Made by a program: the position numbers and the translations under genes
Notes under the pieces: generated by a model
The model's input: only the letters and a program-made list of their open reading frames with translations
Databases searched by the model: none
What the model was told of the DNA's origin: nothing
Origin: Verrucolacustris abundans
GTDB taxonomy: Bacteria; Verrucomicrobiota; Verrucomicrobiia; Methylacidiphilales; Verrucolacustridaceae
DNA: 64,000 bases
Direction: 5' to 3'
Assembly: GCA_965194535.1 (NCBI GenBank)
Contig: OZ239145.1
Span: forward strand, 1,426,001 to 1,490,000
Shown here: positions 41,915-50,642 of the stretch, piece after piece
Layout: each line of letters starts with the position of its first letter
Position numbering within the stretch: the stretch's first letter is position 1

Positions 41915-43834
41915 GTGCCGGAACACTCTGAAGCTTGGTCGACGGATCGTGCCCTCAACACGTACGGAATTGCCCGCTGGGGCGGCGGATATTTTGGAGT
42001 CAACGCATCTGGAAATATGACCGTCCGGCCCCTCATTTCGGAGGGCGCTGAAATTGATCTGGTGAAAGTGGCCACTCGGGCGCGCGAGCGCGGTCTGAAC
42101 TATCCCCTGCTCATCCGTTTTCATGATCTTCTTCGTCACCGCGTCCGGGCCATTAATGAGGCCTTTGCCGACGCCATCAAATCCGCCCGATACAAAGGGA
42201 GCTACCGTGGGGTGTTCCCGATCAAAGTGAATCAGATGCGGGAAGTTGTGGAGGAGATCCTCGATGCAGGAGAACCGTTCCACTTCGGCCTTGAAGTCGG
42301 TAGCAAGCCCGAACTCTTTGCAGGGCTCGCCCACCACAGGAACCCAGAAAGTCTTCTCGTCTGTAACGGCTACAAAGATGCGGAATTCATTCGCACCGCC
42401 CTTCTCGGACGCAAGTTAGGGAAAAAGGTGATCCTCGTGATCGAAAAACCCGAGGAGCTTCGACTCGCCGTTGAAACAGCCCGCTCGATGCAGGTCGACC
42501 TGCTGGTTGGGGTTCGCGTTCGCCTCTCCGCACGCGGGGTCGGAAAGTGGGCTCTCTCTGGAGGAGATGATGCCAAATTCGGATTATCAACCAGCGAGCT
42601 ACTTGAGGCCATTGAGTATCTGCGCAAAGAGGGATGCCCCGAGGCCCTGCAGATGCTCCACTTCCACGTAGGCTCGCAAATTCCTGATATCCTTGCGCTC
42701 CGCAGAGCCGTGCGCGAGGCGACACGCTTTTACGCCCAACTTCACCATCTCGGCCTTAAGCCGGCCTATCTTGATGTCGGGGGCGGTTTGGCCATTGACT
42801 ATGACGGATCCCGAAGCGATTCGGAAAGTTCCATGAATTACACCCTCGCAGAATACGCAAGGGACGTAGTCCGCTCCGTGGCCGAAGTTTGCCGGCAAGA
42901 AAAAGTACCCCACCCTACTCTGGTAAGTGAAAGCGGTCGTGCCACCGTGGCTCACCACTCGGTCCTCCTCGTTGAGGTATTTGGCACAATTGAGAAAACG
43001 CCCCGCCCTTTTGTTGAAGCCAAAGAGGGGGATCCGGAGTTTGTTCGCCAACTTTCCGATCTCGTCGTCAACCTGACACGAAAAAATCGACGTGAATCCC
43101 TTCACGATGGTCTCACGGTCAAAGAAGAGGCTGCAGCTCGGTTTGATCTAGGACTTCTTGATCTTCCGACGAAAGCTCGTGTCGAGGACTCCTTCTGGCA
43201 TCTCATTTCGAGAATTTCTGGCCTGTATCAAAACGGCAAGCCCCCACCCGAGGAGATCCGCAAGTTGAAAGAGCAACTGGGCCGGCAATACCTGTGTAAC
43301 TTTAGCGTCTTCCAATCCCTGATCGATCACTGGGCTCTCAAACAACTCTTCCCGATCGTTCCTATTCATCGCCTCAATGAGGAACCCACACAGCAAGGTC
43401 GCTTGGTCGATATCACGTGTGACTCGGATGGAAAGATTGATCAGTTTGTGGATGGCAACGGCACGAGGAGCAACCTTCCCCTACACGATCTGAATGGGAA
43501 GCCATACTTGCTCGGCTTTTTTCTTCTCGGTGCCTACCAAGATGTGATGGGAGATCTTCATAATCTGTTTGGATCTGTAAACGAAGCCCACGTCTATCTC
43601 GATCCAGATGAACCAGACGGCTTTTACATTGAGGAAACCATCCCAGGTTTCTCCATTGGACGCGTCCTTGGCAACGTTCAGTACGAACCCAGCCAGCTCT
43701 CCCGCATGATTAAAGGCCAAGTGGACGAAGCGATTAAACAGGACAAAATGAAAGCCACTGAAGGTATGGATCTTCTGGAAAACTACGAAAAAGGTCTCTC
43801 CCACCCCACCTACTTAAGCCTCGAAACCCCCTAA
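41915..43834 (+). CDS. speA: Biosynthetic arginine decarboxylase
   Basis: The PLP enzyme makes agmatine from arginine for polyamine synthesis. The PLP lysine is in VFPIKVNQMREV. HFGLEVGSKPELFAGLAHHR, LLVCNGYKDAEFIRTAL, LQMLHFHVGSQI, YLDVGGGLAIDYDGSRSDS and VSESGRATVAHHSVLLVEV are diagnostic of the SpeA branch of the alanine racemase-like fold. The start is uncertain: GTG 41915 (about 639 residues) fits the family N-terminus (SEAWSTDRALNTYGIARWG) and avoids the DUF151 start; a TTG at 41771 would add 48 residues. No ribosome site decides. Confidence 0.93.
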   Translation: MPEHSEAWSTDRALNTYGIARWGGGYFGVNASGNMTVRPLISEGAEIDLVKVATRARERGLNYPLLIRFHDLLRHRVRAINEAFADAIKSARYKGSYRGVFPIKVNQMREVVEEILDAGEPFHFGLEVGSKPELFAGLAHHRNPESLLVCNGYKDAEFIRTALLGRKLGKKVILVIEKPEELRLAVETARSMQVDLLVGVRVRLSARGVGKWALSGGDDAKFGLSTSELLEAIEYLRKEGCPEALQMLHFHVGSQIPDILALRRAVREATRFYAQLHHLGLKPAYLDVGGGLAIDYDGSRSDSESSMNYTLAEYARDVVRSVAEVCRQEKVPHPTLVSESGRATVAHHSVLLVEVFGTIEKTPRPFVEAKEGDPEFVRQLSDLVVNLTRKNRRESLHDGLTVKEEAAARFDLGLLDLPTKARVEDSFWHLISRISGLYQNGKPPPEEIRKLKEQLGRQYLCNFSVFQSLIDHWALKQLFPIVPIHRLNEEPTQQGRLVDITCDSDGKIDQFVDGNGTRSNLPLHDLNGKPYLLGFFLLGAYQDVMGDLHNLFGSVNEAHVYLDPDEPDGFYIEETIPGFSIGRVLGNVQYEPSQLSRMIKGQVDEAIKQDKMKATEGMDLLENYEKGLSHPTYLSLETP

Positions 43835-43890
43835 ATTAGCCCCCTTTTACGATTGGCAAGCCCTTGGGGCTGAGGTAGGTTTTGAATTTC

Positions 43891-44577
43891 ATGGCTAAGA
43901 AGTCAAAATCCAAAAAGGGCTCTAAAAAGATCTCCAAGAAAACGAAGGTTGTCGCTCGTTCCTCCTCAAAAAGGAAGAAATCTACGCCAACAAAGGTCGT
44001 TGCCCCCAAGAAGCCCTCCGGCCCCCCTTTCCCTATTAAAACACCTGCAAAAATGCTCCGTCCTTTCGAGGAAAATACCAAGCCTGCCAAACCGCCTAAA
44101 TTTTCGCCCGCTTTTCTCGAACGGCAAAAGGTCAAACTAACCGAGTTGCGAGACCATATTGTGGACCAGATGCAAGGGGTAACCAAAGACAGCCTTCGCG
44201 AGCGAGGTGAAGGGGGTGGGTCAGCCTTTGGAATGCACCAGGCCGATGCAGGCAGTGACGCTTATGAAAAAGATTTTGCCCTCAGCCTCCTTAGCCAAGA
44301 GCAGGATGCTCTCTATGAGATCGAGTCTGCCCTGAAACGAATTCAAGCCCACGTTTATGGAGTGTGCGAAATGTCAGGCCAACCCATTCCCGTGGCCCGG
44401 TTAGAAGCGATTCCCTTTGCCCGCTTCACCGTGGAGTGCCAAACTCGCTTCGAGCAGGAAAACAAAGGTAAAAATCGTTGGGAACCTGCCCAACCTTTGA
44501 TGGACTCAAACGAAACCTCTGATGAAGAGAGTGGAGAAGAGTCCGACGAAGAAGAGAAAGTAAAGTCTAAGGAGTAA
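43891..44577 (+). CDS. DksA/TraR-family protein with Lys-rich tail and degraded zinc finger
   Basis: The 228-residue protein begins with about 60 residues of Lys/Ser/Pro-rich basic sequence. A coiled-coil region follows (LERQKVKLTELRDHIVDQMQ), then the DksA-like globular part ADAGSDAYEKDFALSLLSQEQDALYEIESALKRI. The C4 finger reads GVCEMSGQPIPVARLEAIPFARFTVECQ: one Cys of each CxxC pair is replaced (Ser in the first, Val in the second). DksA binds RNA polymerase and modulates rRNA and amino-acid promoters with ppGpp. An acidic Glu/Ser tail ends the protein. ATG 43891 is used. rpsR follows, with an AAGGAG overlapping this gene's end. Confidence 0.8.
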   Translation: MAKKSKSKKGSKKISKKTKVVARSSSKRKKSTPTKVVAPKKPSGPPFPIKTPAKMLRPFEENTKPAKPPKFSPAFLERQKVKLTELRDHIVDQMQGVTKDSLRERGEGGGSAFGMHQADAGSDAYEKDFALSLLSQEQDALYEIESALKRIQAHVYGVCEMSGQPIPVARLEAIPFARFTVECQTRFEQENKGKNRWEPAQPLMDSNETSDEESGEESDEEEKVKSKE

Positions 44578-44582
44578 TACGT

Positions 44583-44813
44583 ATGATCGTTAAAAAAGCC
44601 CGTCGTCCACGTCGAATGAATCGGTCCGCGCCTCGCCGCAGGATCGACATCAACGGACAAGCCATTGACTTCCGAAATGTGGAACTTCTACGCAAGTTTA
44701 TCACGGAAACAGGAAAAATCCTTCCCCGCAAGGTGACAGGAATGCCTGCGTACCTCCACCGCGAACTCAACACCGCAATCAAGAGGGCACGTAACGTCCT
44801 CCTCCTCAAATGA
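44583..44813 (+). CDS. rpsR: 30S ribosomal protein bS18
   Basis: The 76-residue basic protein binds 16S rRNA with bS6. RRIDINGQAIDFRNVELLRKFITETGKILPRKVTGM is the family core, with a C-terminal RELNTAIKRARNVLLL. AAGGAG (44569-44574) lies 8 bases upstream of the ATG. It overlaps rpmB by ATGA. rpsF, the usual neighbour, is not here. Confidence 0.97.
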   Translation: MIVKKARRPRRMNRSAPRRRIDINGQAIDFRNVELLRKFITETGKILPRKVTGMPAYLHRELNTAIKRARNVLLLK

Positions 44814-45073
44814 GCCGCCGTTGCCAAATCACAGGTGCCGTGCCTTCGTTGGGCAGGAAAATTATCCGAAGCGGTAAGTCGAAAAAGTCGGGAGGTATCG
44901 GAACACACGTTACCGCCAATACCGCGCGCCGTTTTCGTCCAAATTTGCGAACCAAACGCATTTACGTCACCGAGCTTGGGCGTCATATCACCGTGAAACT
45001 CACCGCCCGTGCGATGAAGACGATCGATAAGAACGGCGCCTACTCGACCCTGAAACGCGCCGGATTGGTTTAA
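44810..45073 (+). CDS. rpmB: 50S ribosomal protein bL28
   Basis: The 87-residue protein starts SRRCQITGAVPSLGRKI and has the typical ANTARRFRPNLRTKRIYV and ITVKLTARAMKTIDKNG. Only one of the zinc-ribbon cysteines of C+ forms is visible (Cys5), so it is a C- paralogue. The ATG overlaps the rpsR stop, so the two proteins are made in step. Confidence 0.95.
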   Translation: MSRRCQITGAVPSLGRKIIRSGKSKKSGGIGTHVTANTARRFRPNLRTKRIYVTELGRHITVKLTARAMKTIDKNGAYSTLKRAGLV

Positions 45074-45104
45074 TTCACAGGCGAAATCCGCGGCGAGGTC
45101 AGGC

Positions 45105-45413
45105 TTGAGTGTTCTGCATCTCCTAGCTGCGCCCGCTCGTACTCCCTCCAGTAACGTATTCTGGAAGACCATCCAGGAGGAGTTGGGCTCGAAGAAACCT
45201 GTTTCCGTTTACCTGCTCCACGAGGGAGCGTCCGCTCTGCTTGATCCACGCCTCCCAAAACTCGTGGCACAAGGGCTACGCCTCTTTGCCTGTCCCCGTG
45301 CCGTAGAATCCTTTGCTCCCAAATCGACTGCAGAAATTGTCCTCGGTGGGCCTGGCCTGCTCGCAGAGTTGATCGAACGATGTGCCTCTCTTCGAGCCTA
45401 CAATCCCTCATGA
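45105..45413 (+). CDS. DsrE/TusD-like small protein
   Basis: The 102-residue protein has the DsrE-like pattern: PVSVYLLHEGASALLD, GLRLFACPRAVESF (a conserved-position Cys) and the end VLGGPGLLAELIERC, resembling the TusD C-terminus. TusD/DsrE proteins relay sulfur for 2-thiouridine in tRNA or in sulfur oxidation. The start is TTG 45105, supported by a GAGG about 6 bases upstream. It overlaps the next gene by ATGA. The family match is from pattern only. Confidence 0.6.
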   Translation: MSVLHLLAAPARTPSSNVFWKTIQEELGSKKPVSVYLLHEGASALLDPRLPKLVAQGLRLFACPRAVESFAPKSTAEIVLGGPGLLAELIERCASLRAYNPS

Positions 45414-45727
45414 AAAGAGTCGCCATTCTTTGCCAAACAGGACCTGGGGGAAAACGTCATCTTGCAGAAGAAGCCCTTCGTGTAGCCGCTGGATTGACAG
45501 CCACAGGCAGAGTCCGGATTGATCTCATCCTCTCTGCAACCGCCCTTGCCCTTCTCCAACCCGAGTTGGGTGGTCCTGTAGGAACGTGGGAATCCCTCAT
45601 TTCGGCCCAAACCCAAATCCTCGTTCCATCGGGAACTCCCCTACCCACAACCCCGCCCGTTACTTACCTTCCCAATGGAGATGTCGAAAAAGCCGCTGAG
45701 GGGGCAGACCTAATCTTGCGATTTTAG
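45410..45727 (+). CDS. DsrF/TusC-like small protein
   Basis: The 105-residue protein begins MKRVAILCQTGPGGKRHLAEEALRVA and ends AEGADLILRF, matching the start and end of TusC (MKRIAFVF...YDVILRF). TusC proteins form a TusBCD hexamer that passes sulfur to TusE and MnmA. Here only D- and C-like genes appear and no TusB, which may mean a reduced relay or a related function. ATG 45410 overlaps the TusD-like stop by 4 bases. The family call is tentative. Confidence 0.55.
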   Translation: MKRVAILCQTGPGGKRHLAEEALRVAAGLTATGRVRIDLILSATALALLQPELGGPVGTWESLISAQTQILVPSGTPLPTTPPVTYLPNGDVEKAAEGADLILRF

Positions 45728-45778
45728 GGTTTTCTCTCGACTCCCCCCTTTCTCTACGCCATCCGATTAGTAGTACCT

Positions 45779-47176
45779 ATGTTGGATCGTGCTCACCTTA
45801 AACACCTACACTTCCTCGGCATTGCAGGAACGGGCATGGGCACCGTCGCAGCCATGTTTAAAAAGTTGGGGCTCCAAATCACAGGTTCCGACCAAGCTGT
45901 GTATCCCCCAATGTCCGACTTCCTTCGTGATCAAGGAGTCGTCTTTCATGAAGGTTATGCAGAAAAAAATCTCTCGCCAAAGCCCGACCTCGCCATTGTG
46001 GGTAACGCCCTCTCCCGTGGGAATCCCGAGTTGGAAGCCGTACTCAACCACCGGATTCCGTTTGTCTCCCTCCCCGAACTTCTCCGCGGTTGGTTTCTTT
46101 ATAAAACCCGAAATCTTGTGGTCTCAGGCACACATGGAAAAACAACCACTTCGACGATGCTGGCCTTTCTGCTCGAAAAAGCGGGCCTTCACCCGAGCTG
46201 GTTTATCGGAGGAGTTCCCCTCGACCTTCCTGCAGGATGCCACCACGGAACAGGCCCCTTCTGGGTGTTGGAGGGGGATGAGTACGACACATCCTTCGCC
46301 GATAAACGAAGCAAGTTTCTCCAATACCTTCCCGAATTGGTCATTCTCAATAATGTGGAATTCGACCACGCCGACATCTACGCCGACCTTGCCGCCATTC
46401 AAAAATCCTTTCGCCAGCTCCTCCAACAAGTCCCGCAAAATGGTTTAGCCCTCATCAATGCCGACGACTCAAACGCCCTCGCGGTAGCTAAGGACGCTCC
46501 TTGCGAGATTCTCGAAGTTGGTTCTGGCCCCCAGGCCGCTGCGCGTTTTCATATTCTTAAAGAGGACTCCTCGGGCAGTCACTTCACACTCCACGGTCAC
46601 GAATTTCAGCTTAACCTCTCAGGACGTCACAACGTCCACAATGCCTCCATGGCTATTTGTGCTGCCCACACGCTCGGACTTTCACTCGATCAATTAGCGT
46701 CTATTTTGCCGACCTTCCGGGGCGTTCGTCGTCGCCTCGAAGTTCGGGCCGAAGCAAGAGGTATCACAGTCGTGGACGACTTCGGTCACCACCCCTCTGC
46801 CCTAAGGGAATCGATCGCCGCCCTGCGAGCGAAATACCCAGGGCGTCGCTTATGGGCTCTCTTTGAACCCCGGTCTAATACCACCCGCCGAGGAATTTTT
46901 CAGAGCGAGTTAGCCCAATCTCTTTCAGCGGCGGACGGGGTCTATATCACAGAAATTGCCCGTAAGGATCAGATCGACCCACAGATGAGATTGGATCCAA
47001 AAAAGATCAGCGACGACATTCGCAAAGCGGGGCGCGAATCCTTCTACCTACCCGGTCCGGATGAAATCCTAAAAGACCTTATCCCGCGCCTAAAATCTGG
47101 CGATGTAGTCGCCGTTTTCACGAATGGCAACTTCGGTGGATTGGTGGCTAAACTTGCCGCCTCACTGACCAACTAA
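45779..47176 (+). CDS. mpl: UDP-N-acetylmuramate:L-Ala-gamma-D-Glu-meso-DAP ligase
   Basis: The 465-residue Mur ligase joins recycled murein tripeptide to UDP-MurNAc. The N-terminal UDP loop HFLGIAGTGMGTVAAMF and the ATP loop VVSGTHGKTTT are shared with MurC. Mpl is indicated by VLEGDEYDTSFADKRSKFLQYLPELVILNNVEFDHADIYADLAAIQ and the later FEPRSNTTRRGIFQ. The existence of Mpl implies meso-DAP peptidoglycan and wall recycling. Its stop is immediately followed by the ispH stop on the other strand. Confidence 0.9.
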   Translation: MLDRAHLKHLHFLGIAGTGMGTVAAMFKKLGLQITGSDQAVYPPMSDFLRDQGVVFHEGYAEKNLSPKPDLAIVGNALSRGNPELEAVLNHRIPFVSLPELLRGWFLYKTRNLVVSGTHGKTTTSTMLAFLLEKAGLHPSWFIGGVPLDLPAGCHHGTGPFWVLEGDEYDTSFADKRSKFLQYLPELVILNNVEFDHADIYADLAAIQKSFRQLLQQVPQNGLALINADDSNALAVAKDAPCEILEVGSGPQAAARFHILKEDSSGSHFTLHGHEFQLNLSGRHNVHNASMAICAAHTLGLSLDQLASILPTFRGVRRRLEVRAEARGITVVDDFGHHPSALRESIAALRAKYPGRRLWALFEPRSNTTRRGIFQSELAQSLSAADGVYITEIARKDQIDPQMRLDPKKISDDIRKAGRESFYLPGPDEILKDLIPRLKSGDVVAVFTNGNFGGLVAKLAASLTN

Positions 47177-48424
47177 TTAAGCCGTTGTTTCTGGAATCAG
47201 ACTCTTTACATCCACGCCGCGAAACTGAAACAGCTTAGCAATGGTCTCCTCGATCACATTGTTAGGACAAGACGCACCCGCAGTAACCCCAATCTTCACT
47301 TTCCCTTTGGGCAACCACCCCTTCGTTCTTTTCTCCTTCTGGGCATGCTGGTCATAGTGCTCAATCTCATCTGTTGAAATCATCTTTGTGCAGTTTCGGA
47401 TAAAATAGGTGGGCAACTTGGCTTCCCCCATTTCCGCCAAATGGCTGGTGTTACTGCTGTTGTAACCGCCGACCACAAGAAGTAAGTCGGGCGGTTCGAC
47501 CAGCAAATCCCGCAAGGCGTCTTGCCTTTCCTGCGTCGCTCCACAAATCGTGTCGAAGAAGCGGAAATGTTCCCCCATCTTTTTTTCACCGAACCGATCC
47601 TCAATCGCCTTCTTGATTCGCCTTTGCACTTCCTCCGTCTCCCCACGCATCATCGTTGTTTGATTCGCCACCCCAACCGCCTGCAAATGCTTCTCCGGAT
47701 CAAACCCAGGAGAGTGAGCCCCTTCAAATTTTTTCAAAAAGTCGGCTTTATCCCCTCCATTTCGGATGTAGTTACAGACGTAATCGGTCTCTTCCAGATT
47801 ATATACGACCAGATAGTGCCCTAACCCATCCGTGCTTAAAGCACGGGAGCTCGTAGCCATCGTCTCCTCGTGGGAAGATTTACCGTGAATGATCGATGTA
47901 ATTCGCTCCTTGTTGTACTGCCGGACTCGCTTCCAAACACTCATCACGTCCCCACAGGTGGTGTCGACCGTCTGACATCCAATCCTCTTCAACTCATCCA
48001 TTGTTCCCACCTCCGCACCAAATGCAGGCACAATCACCACGTCCTCTGCCGTTAATCCGGTCAGATCGTAACCCTCCTTGTGTCGCTTCAAGGACTGAAT
48101 CTTCATCTCTCTCAGCTGTTCGTTGACCTCTGGATTATGAATAATTTCACCCAACAAAAAGATTCTTTTGTCTTTAAAAACTTTTGCTGCTGCGTACGCC
48201 AAATCGATCGCCCGCTCCACCCCATAGCAAAAACCGAAAGCCTTCGCCAAAACCACAGTCATATCCGCTGCCTCCAGCGCCCGCCCCGTCGCCCTCACGT
48301 ATTCAACCGCCAGGCTGCGATAATGCTTCTGAACCTCAGCCGCCACCGCCTCCATGACCTCAGGAGTACGTAAATTAACTTTCTTCGTGGGAGGCGTTGT
48401 TGCTGTTGTCACTGAACTCATCAA
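47177..48424 (-). CDS. ispH: 4-hydroxy-3-methylbut-2-enyl diphosphate reductase (long form)
   Basis: The 415-residue Fe-S enzyme gives IPP and DMAPP, the end of the MEP pathway. The cluster cysteines lie in KAFGFCYGVERAIDLAY, VDTTCGDVMSVWKRVRQYN and TAGASCPNNVIEE. It is longer than the E. coli enzyme (about 320) and resembles the cyanobacterial/plant type, with an N-terminal stretch of about 55 residues and an insert after the first cysteine. It feeds ispA and the GGPP-type synthase. It lies 50 bases downstream of argF. Confidence 0.94.
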   Translation of the reverse strand: MMSSVTTATTPPTKKVNLRTPEVMEAVAAEVQKHYRSLAVEYVRATGRALEAADMTVVLAKAFGFCYGVERAIDLAYAAAKVFKDKRIFLLGEIIHNPEVNEQLREMKIQSLKRHKEGYDLTGLTAEDVVIVPAFGAEVGTMDELKRIGCQTVDTTCGDVMSVWKRVRQYNKERITSIIHGKSSHEETMATSSRALSTDGLGHYLVVYNLEETDYVCNYIRNGGDKADFLKKFEGAHSPGFDPEKHLQAVGVANQTTMMRGETEEVQRRIKKAIEDRFGEKKMGEHFRFFDTICGATQERQDALRDLLVEPPDLLLVVGGYNSSNTSHLAEMGEAKLPTYFIRNCTKMISTDEIEHYDQHAQKEKRTKGWLPKGKVKIGVTAGASCPNNVIEETIAKLFQFRGVDVKSLIPETTA

Positions 48425-48474
48425 GTTAACTTACAGCGGGCAACCAAGGGGTCGAGCCAAGACCACTTGAATCA

Positions 48475-49383
48475 CTACCTCTTGCCCTTCAATGTTTTAG
48501 CGACGATCCATTCTAGAATTCCCTTCTGCGTATGGAGTCGGTTCTCTGCCTGATCAAAGATATCCTCAGCCCGCTCCTCCAAAATTTCCGCACTGATCTC
48601 TTTACCCCGATAGGCGGGCAAGCAGTGTAAAACCAAAGCATTTTTCTTCGCTAACCCTACCAACTTCCGATCGATCTGATACGGCGCAAAAATCCTCTCT
48701 CTCTCGGCCGACTCCGACTCCTTCCCCATGGACACCCACACATCCGTGTATAGTACGTCCGCACCCCTCGCCGCCTCCATCGGATCCTCGGTCCAACTCA
48801 CATGTTTTCCAACCGAGGGGGGTCGAAACTCTTTCGGAGCTCCGCAGATCAGTTGGAAATCAAAAATATTCGCTGCTTCCGCCCAAGATCTAGGCACGTT
48901 GCACGCCGCATCCCCGATGAAAGCAACTTTCTTACCCCGTATCGATCCCCGCTTCTCCTCAATGGTGAAAATATCGCTCAGAATTTGACAAGGATGCTCG
49001 TCGTCTGTGAGGGCATTGATCGTTGGAATTTTCGCAAACTCAGCAAACTCCTCAACATCCCCTTGAGCAAAGGTCCGAATCACCGCCCCATGGACCATCC
49101 TGCCCATCACCCTAGCCGTATCCCGAACCAACTCCCCCCTCCCCAGTTGAATTTCTGCCGCACTCAGAAAGCTCGGAACTCCGCCCAACTCCCGTATCGC
49201 AACCTCAAACGAAACCCGCGTCCTCGTCGAAGCTTTGGTGAAGATCAGGGCCCAGATCTGTCCGGCCAAAGGACCTTTAGATGAACTTTTCTTTCCCCTG
49301 GCTTTTTTTGCCTTCTCAGCAAGTCGCAGAATCTCCCGCCCCTCCGTCTCTTTCATTCCAGCCAATTTTAAAAGATGTCTCAT
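48475..49383 (-). CDS. argF: Ornithine carbamoyltransferase
   Basis: The 302-residue transferase makes citrulline. The carbamoyl-phosphate motif is STRTRVSFEVAIRELGG, and the ornithine-site motif is HCLPAYRG. DDEHPCQILSDIFTIEEKRG and VLYTDVWVSMGKE are also conserved. Its ATG overlaps the argD stop by 4 bases, so argD-argF form an arginine pair. argG and argH are not in the window. The arginine made could supply speA. Confidence 0.95.
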   Translation of the reverse strand: MRHLLKLAGMKETEGREILRLAEKAKKARGKKSSSKGPLAGQIWALIFTKASTRTRVSFEVAIRELGGVPSFLSAAEIQLGRGELVRDTARVMGRMVHGAVIRTFAQGDVEEFAEFAKIPTINALTDDEHPCQILSDIFTIEEKRGSIRGKKVAFIGDAACNVPRSWAEAANIFDFQLICGAPKEFRPPSVGKHVSWTEDPMEAARGADVLYTDVWVSMGKESESAERERIFAPYQIDRKLVGLAKKNALVLHCLPAYRGKEISAEILEERAEDIFDQAENRLHTQKGILEWIVAKTLKGKR

Positions 49384-50600
49384 AGGGTTGCCTCCACCTT
49401 TCGAACAGCTTCCTCAATCTCAGCCATACTTACATTGTACGGAGCCAAAAACCGAAGAACATCTGAACCTGCAGGCACGACGAGCAACCCCTGTTGGGCC
49501 AAAGCCTCCGCCACCTCACCATGCGTCCTTTCCCTCACCGTCACCCCCACCATTCCTCCATATCCCCTCACCTCCCCTACCCAACCTTTTCCCTTGAGTT
49601 GAGCCAACCCCCTCTTCAACTCCTCTCCCCGTGCTGCAATATTCTCTGCCAGCTTCTCCTCCTCGATAATTTTTAAAATTTCGAGCGCCACCGCACAAGC
49701 CAAAGCCGTCCCCCCATACGTCGTCGCATGACTTCCGGGTCCGAGCACATCCTTGAGTTTTTCGCCAAACCATACCGCACCGATGGGAAATCCTGCCCCT
49801 AAGCTCTTGGCCATCGAAACCGCATCCGGCAAAAATTTTTCCCTCTTGCCCGCTTTCTCAAGGATCAACTCGTAGCTCTGGAAACGACCCGTCCGATAGT
49901 GCCCGCACTGAACGGAATCCATAAGCAGACTTACCCCTTTCTCCTTCGTCAACTTCCGCAAGCCCATCAGGTAGTCCGCCGTGGCAGGAATCACCCCTCC
50001 CTCGCCCTGAATCCCCTCCACCATAACGGCAGCTGTCTTGGGACCAATCGCCTTTTCCACAGCAACCAGATCATTAAAGGGTACATAGACAAACCCAGGC
50101 ATCACGGGACCAAATCCCTCCCGCAACCTCTCCTGACCCGACGCGGCAATCATCCCCAATGTTCTCCCATGAAATGAGTTTAAAGCGGTAATCACCTCAT
50201 ATCGCCCCTCCCCCGAGCCCGCTTTTCTCGCTGCTTTCACCATACCCTCATTCGCCTCAGCCCCGCTGTTACAAAAAAACATCTTTCCTGGGCCCGTCCT
50301 CTCGACCAAAGCAGTCGCCAACTCCGCCTGTTTCGGATGGAAAAATATATTCGAAACATGCACCAGCTCCTCCCCCTGCCTCCGCATAACTTCCGCCAAC
50401 CTGGGGTGCGCATGCCCCAAACAGTTCACCGCAATACCACTTCCAAAGTCTAAATACTCTTTTCCATCTGCATCCCAGACTCTCGACCCCTTGCCCCGAA
50501 CCAAAACGGGTGCTGTAGGCGATCTTTTATACGAAGGAACCACATGCTGGGCGTACTGCGCCCGCACCGTCGCCGACTCAATTTTTGGCTCTTTCTTCAA
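49380..50600 (-). CDS. argD: Acetylornithine aminotransferase
   Basis: The 406-residue class III PLP transaminase converts N-acetylglutamate semialdehyde to acetylornithine. The PLP lysine lies in AVSMAKSLGAGFPIGA, with the cofactor motif MFFCNSGAEANEGMVKAARKAG and LLMDSVQCGHYRTGRF. The opening VPSYKRSPTAPVLVRGKGSRVWDADGKEYLDFGSGIAVNCLGHAHP is family-typical. It is coupled to argF. Succinyldiaminopimelate activity is also common in this family. Confidence 0.94.
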   Translation of the reverse strand: MKKEPKIESATVRAQYAQHVVPSYKRSPTAPVLVRGKGSRVWDADGKEYLDFGSGIAVNCLGHAHPRLAEVMRRQGEELVHVSNIFFHPKQAELATALVERTGPGKMFFCNSGAEANEGMVKAARKAGSGEGRYEVITALNSFHGRTLGMIAASGQERLREGFGPVMPGFVYVPFNDLVAVEKAIGPKTAAVMVEGIQGEGGVIPATADYLMGLRKLTKEKGVSLLMDSVQCGHYRTGRFQSYELILEKAGKREKFLPDAVSMAKSLGAGFPIGAVWFGEKLKDVLGPGSHATTYGGTALACAVALEILKIIEEEKLAENIAARGEELKRGLAQLKGKGWVGEVRGYGGMVGVTVRERTHGEVAEALAQQGLLVVPAGSDVLRFLAPYNVSMAEIEEAVRKVEATL

Positions 50601-50642
50601 GCGCCGATAGTAATCCCAAAAGCCTTTTCGGCCAATCCCTGC

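Noticed and set aside
43835..43890. Short stem AGCCC/GGGCT before the DksA-like gene
   Set aside because: Only five pairs with a three-base loop and no T-run; likely chance.
45789..46448. 219-codon frame inside mpl
   Set aside because: Shadow of mpl in another frame, without recognisable motifs.
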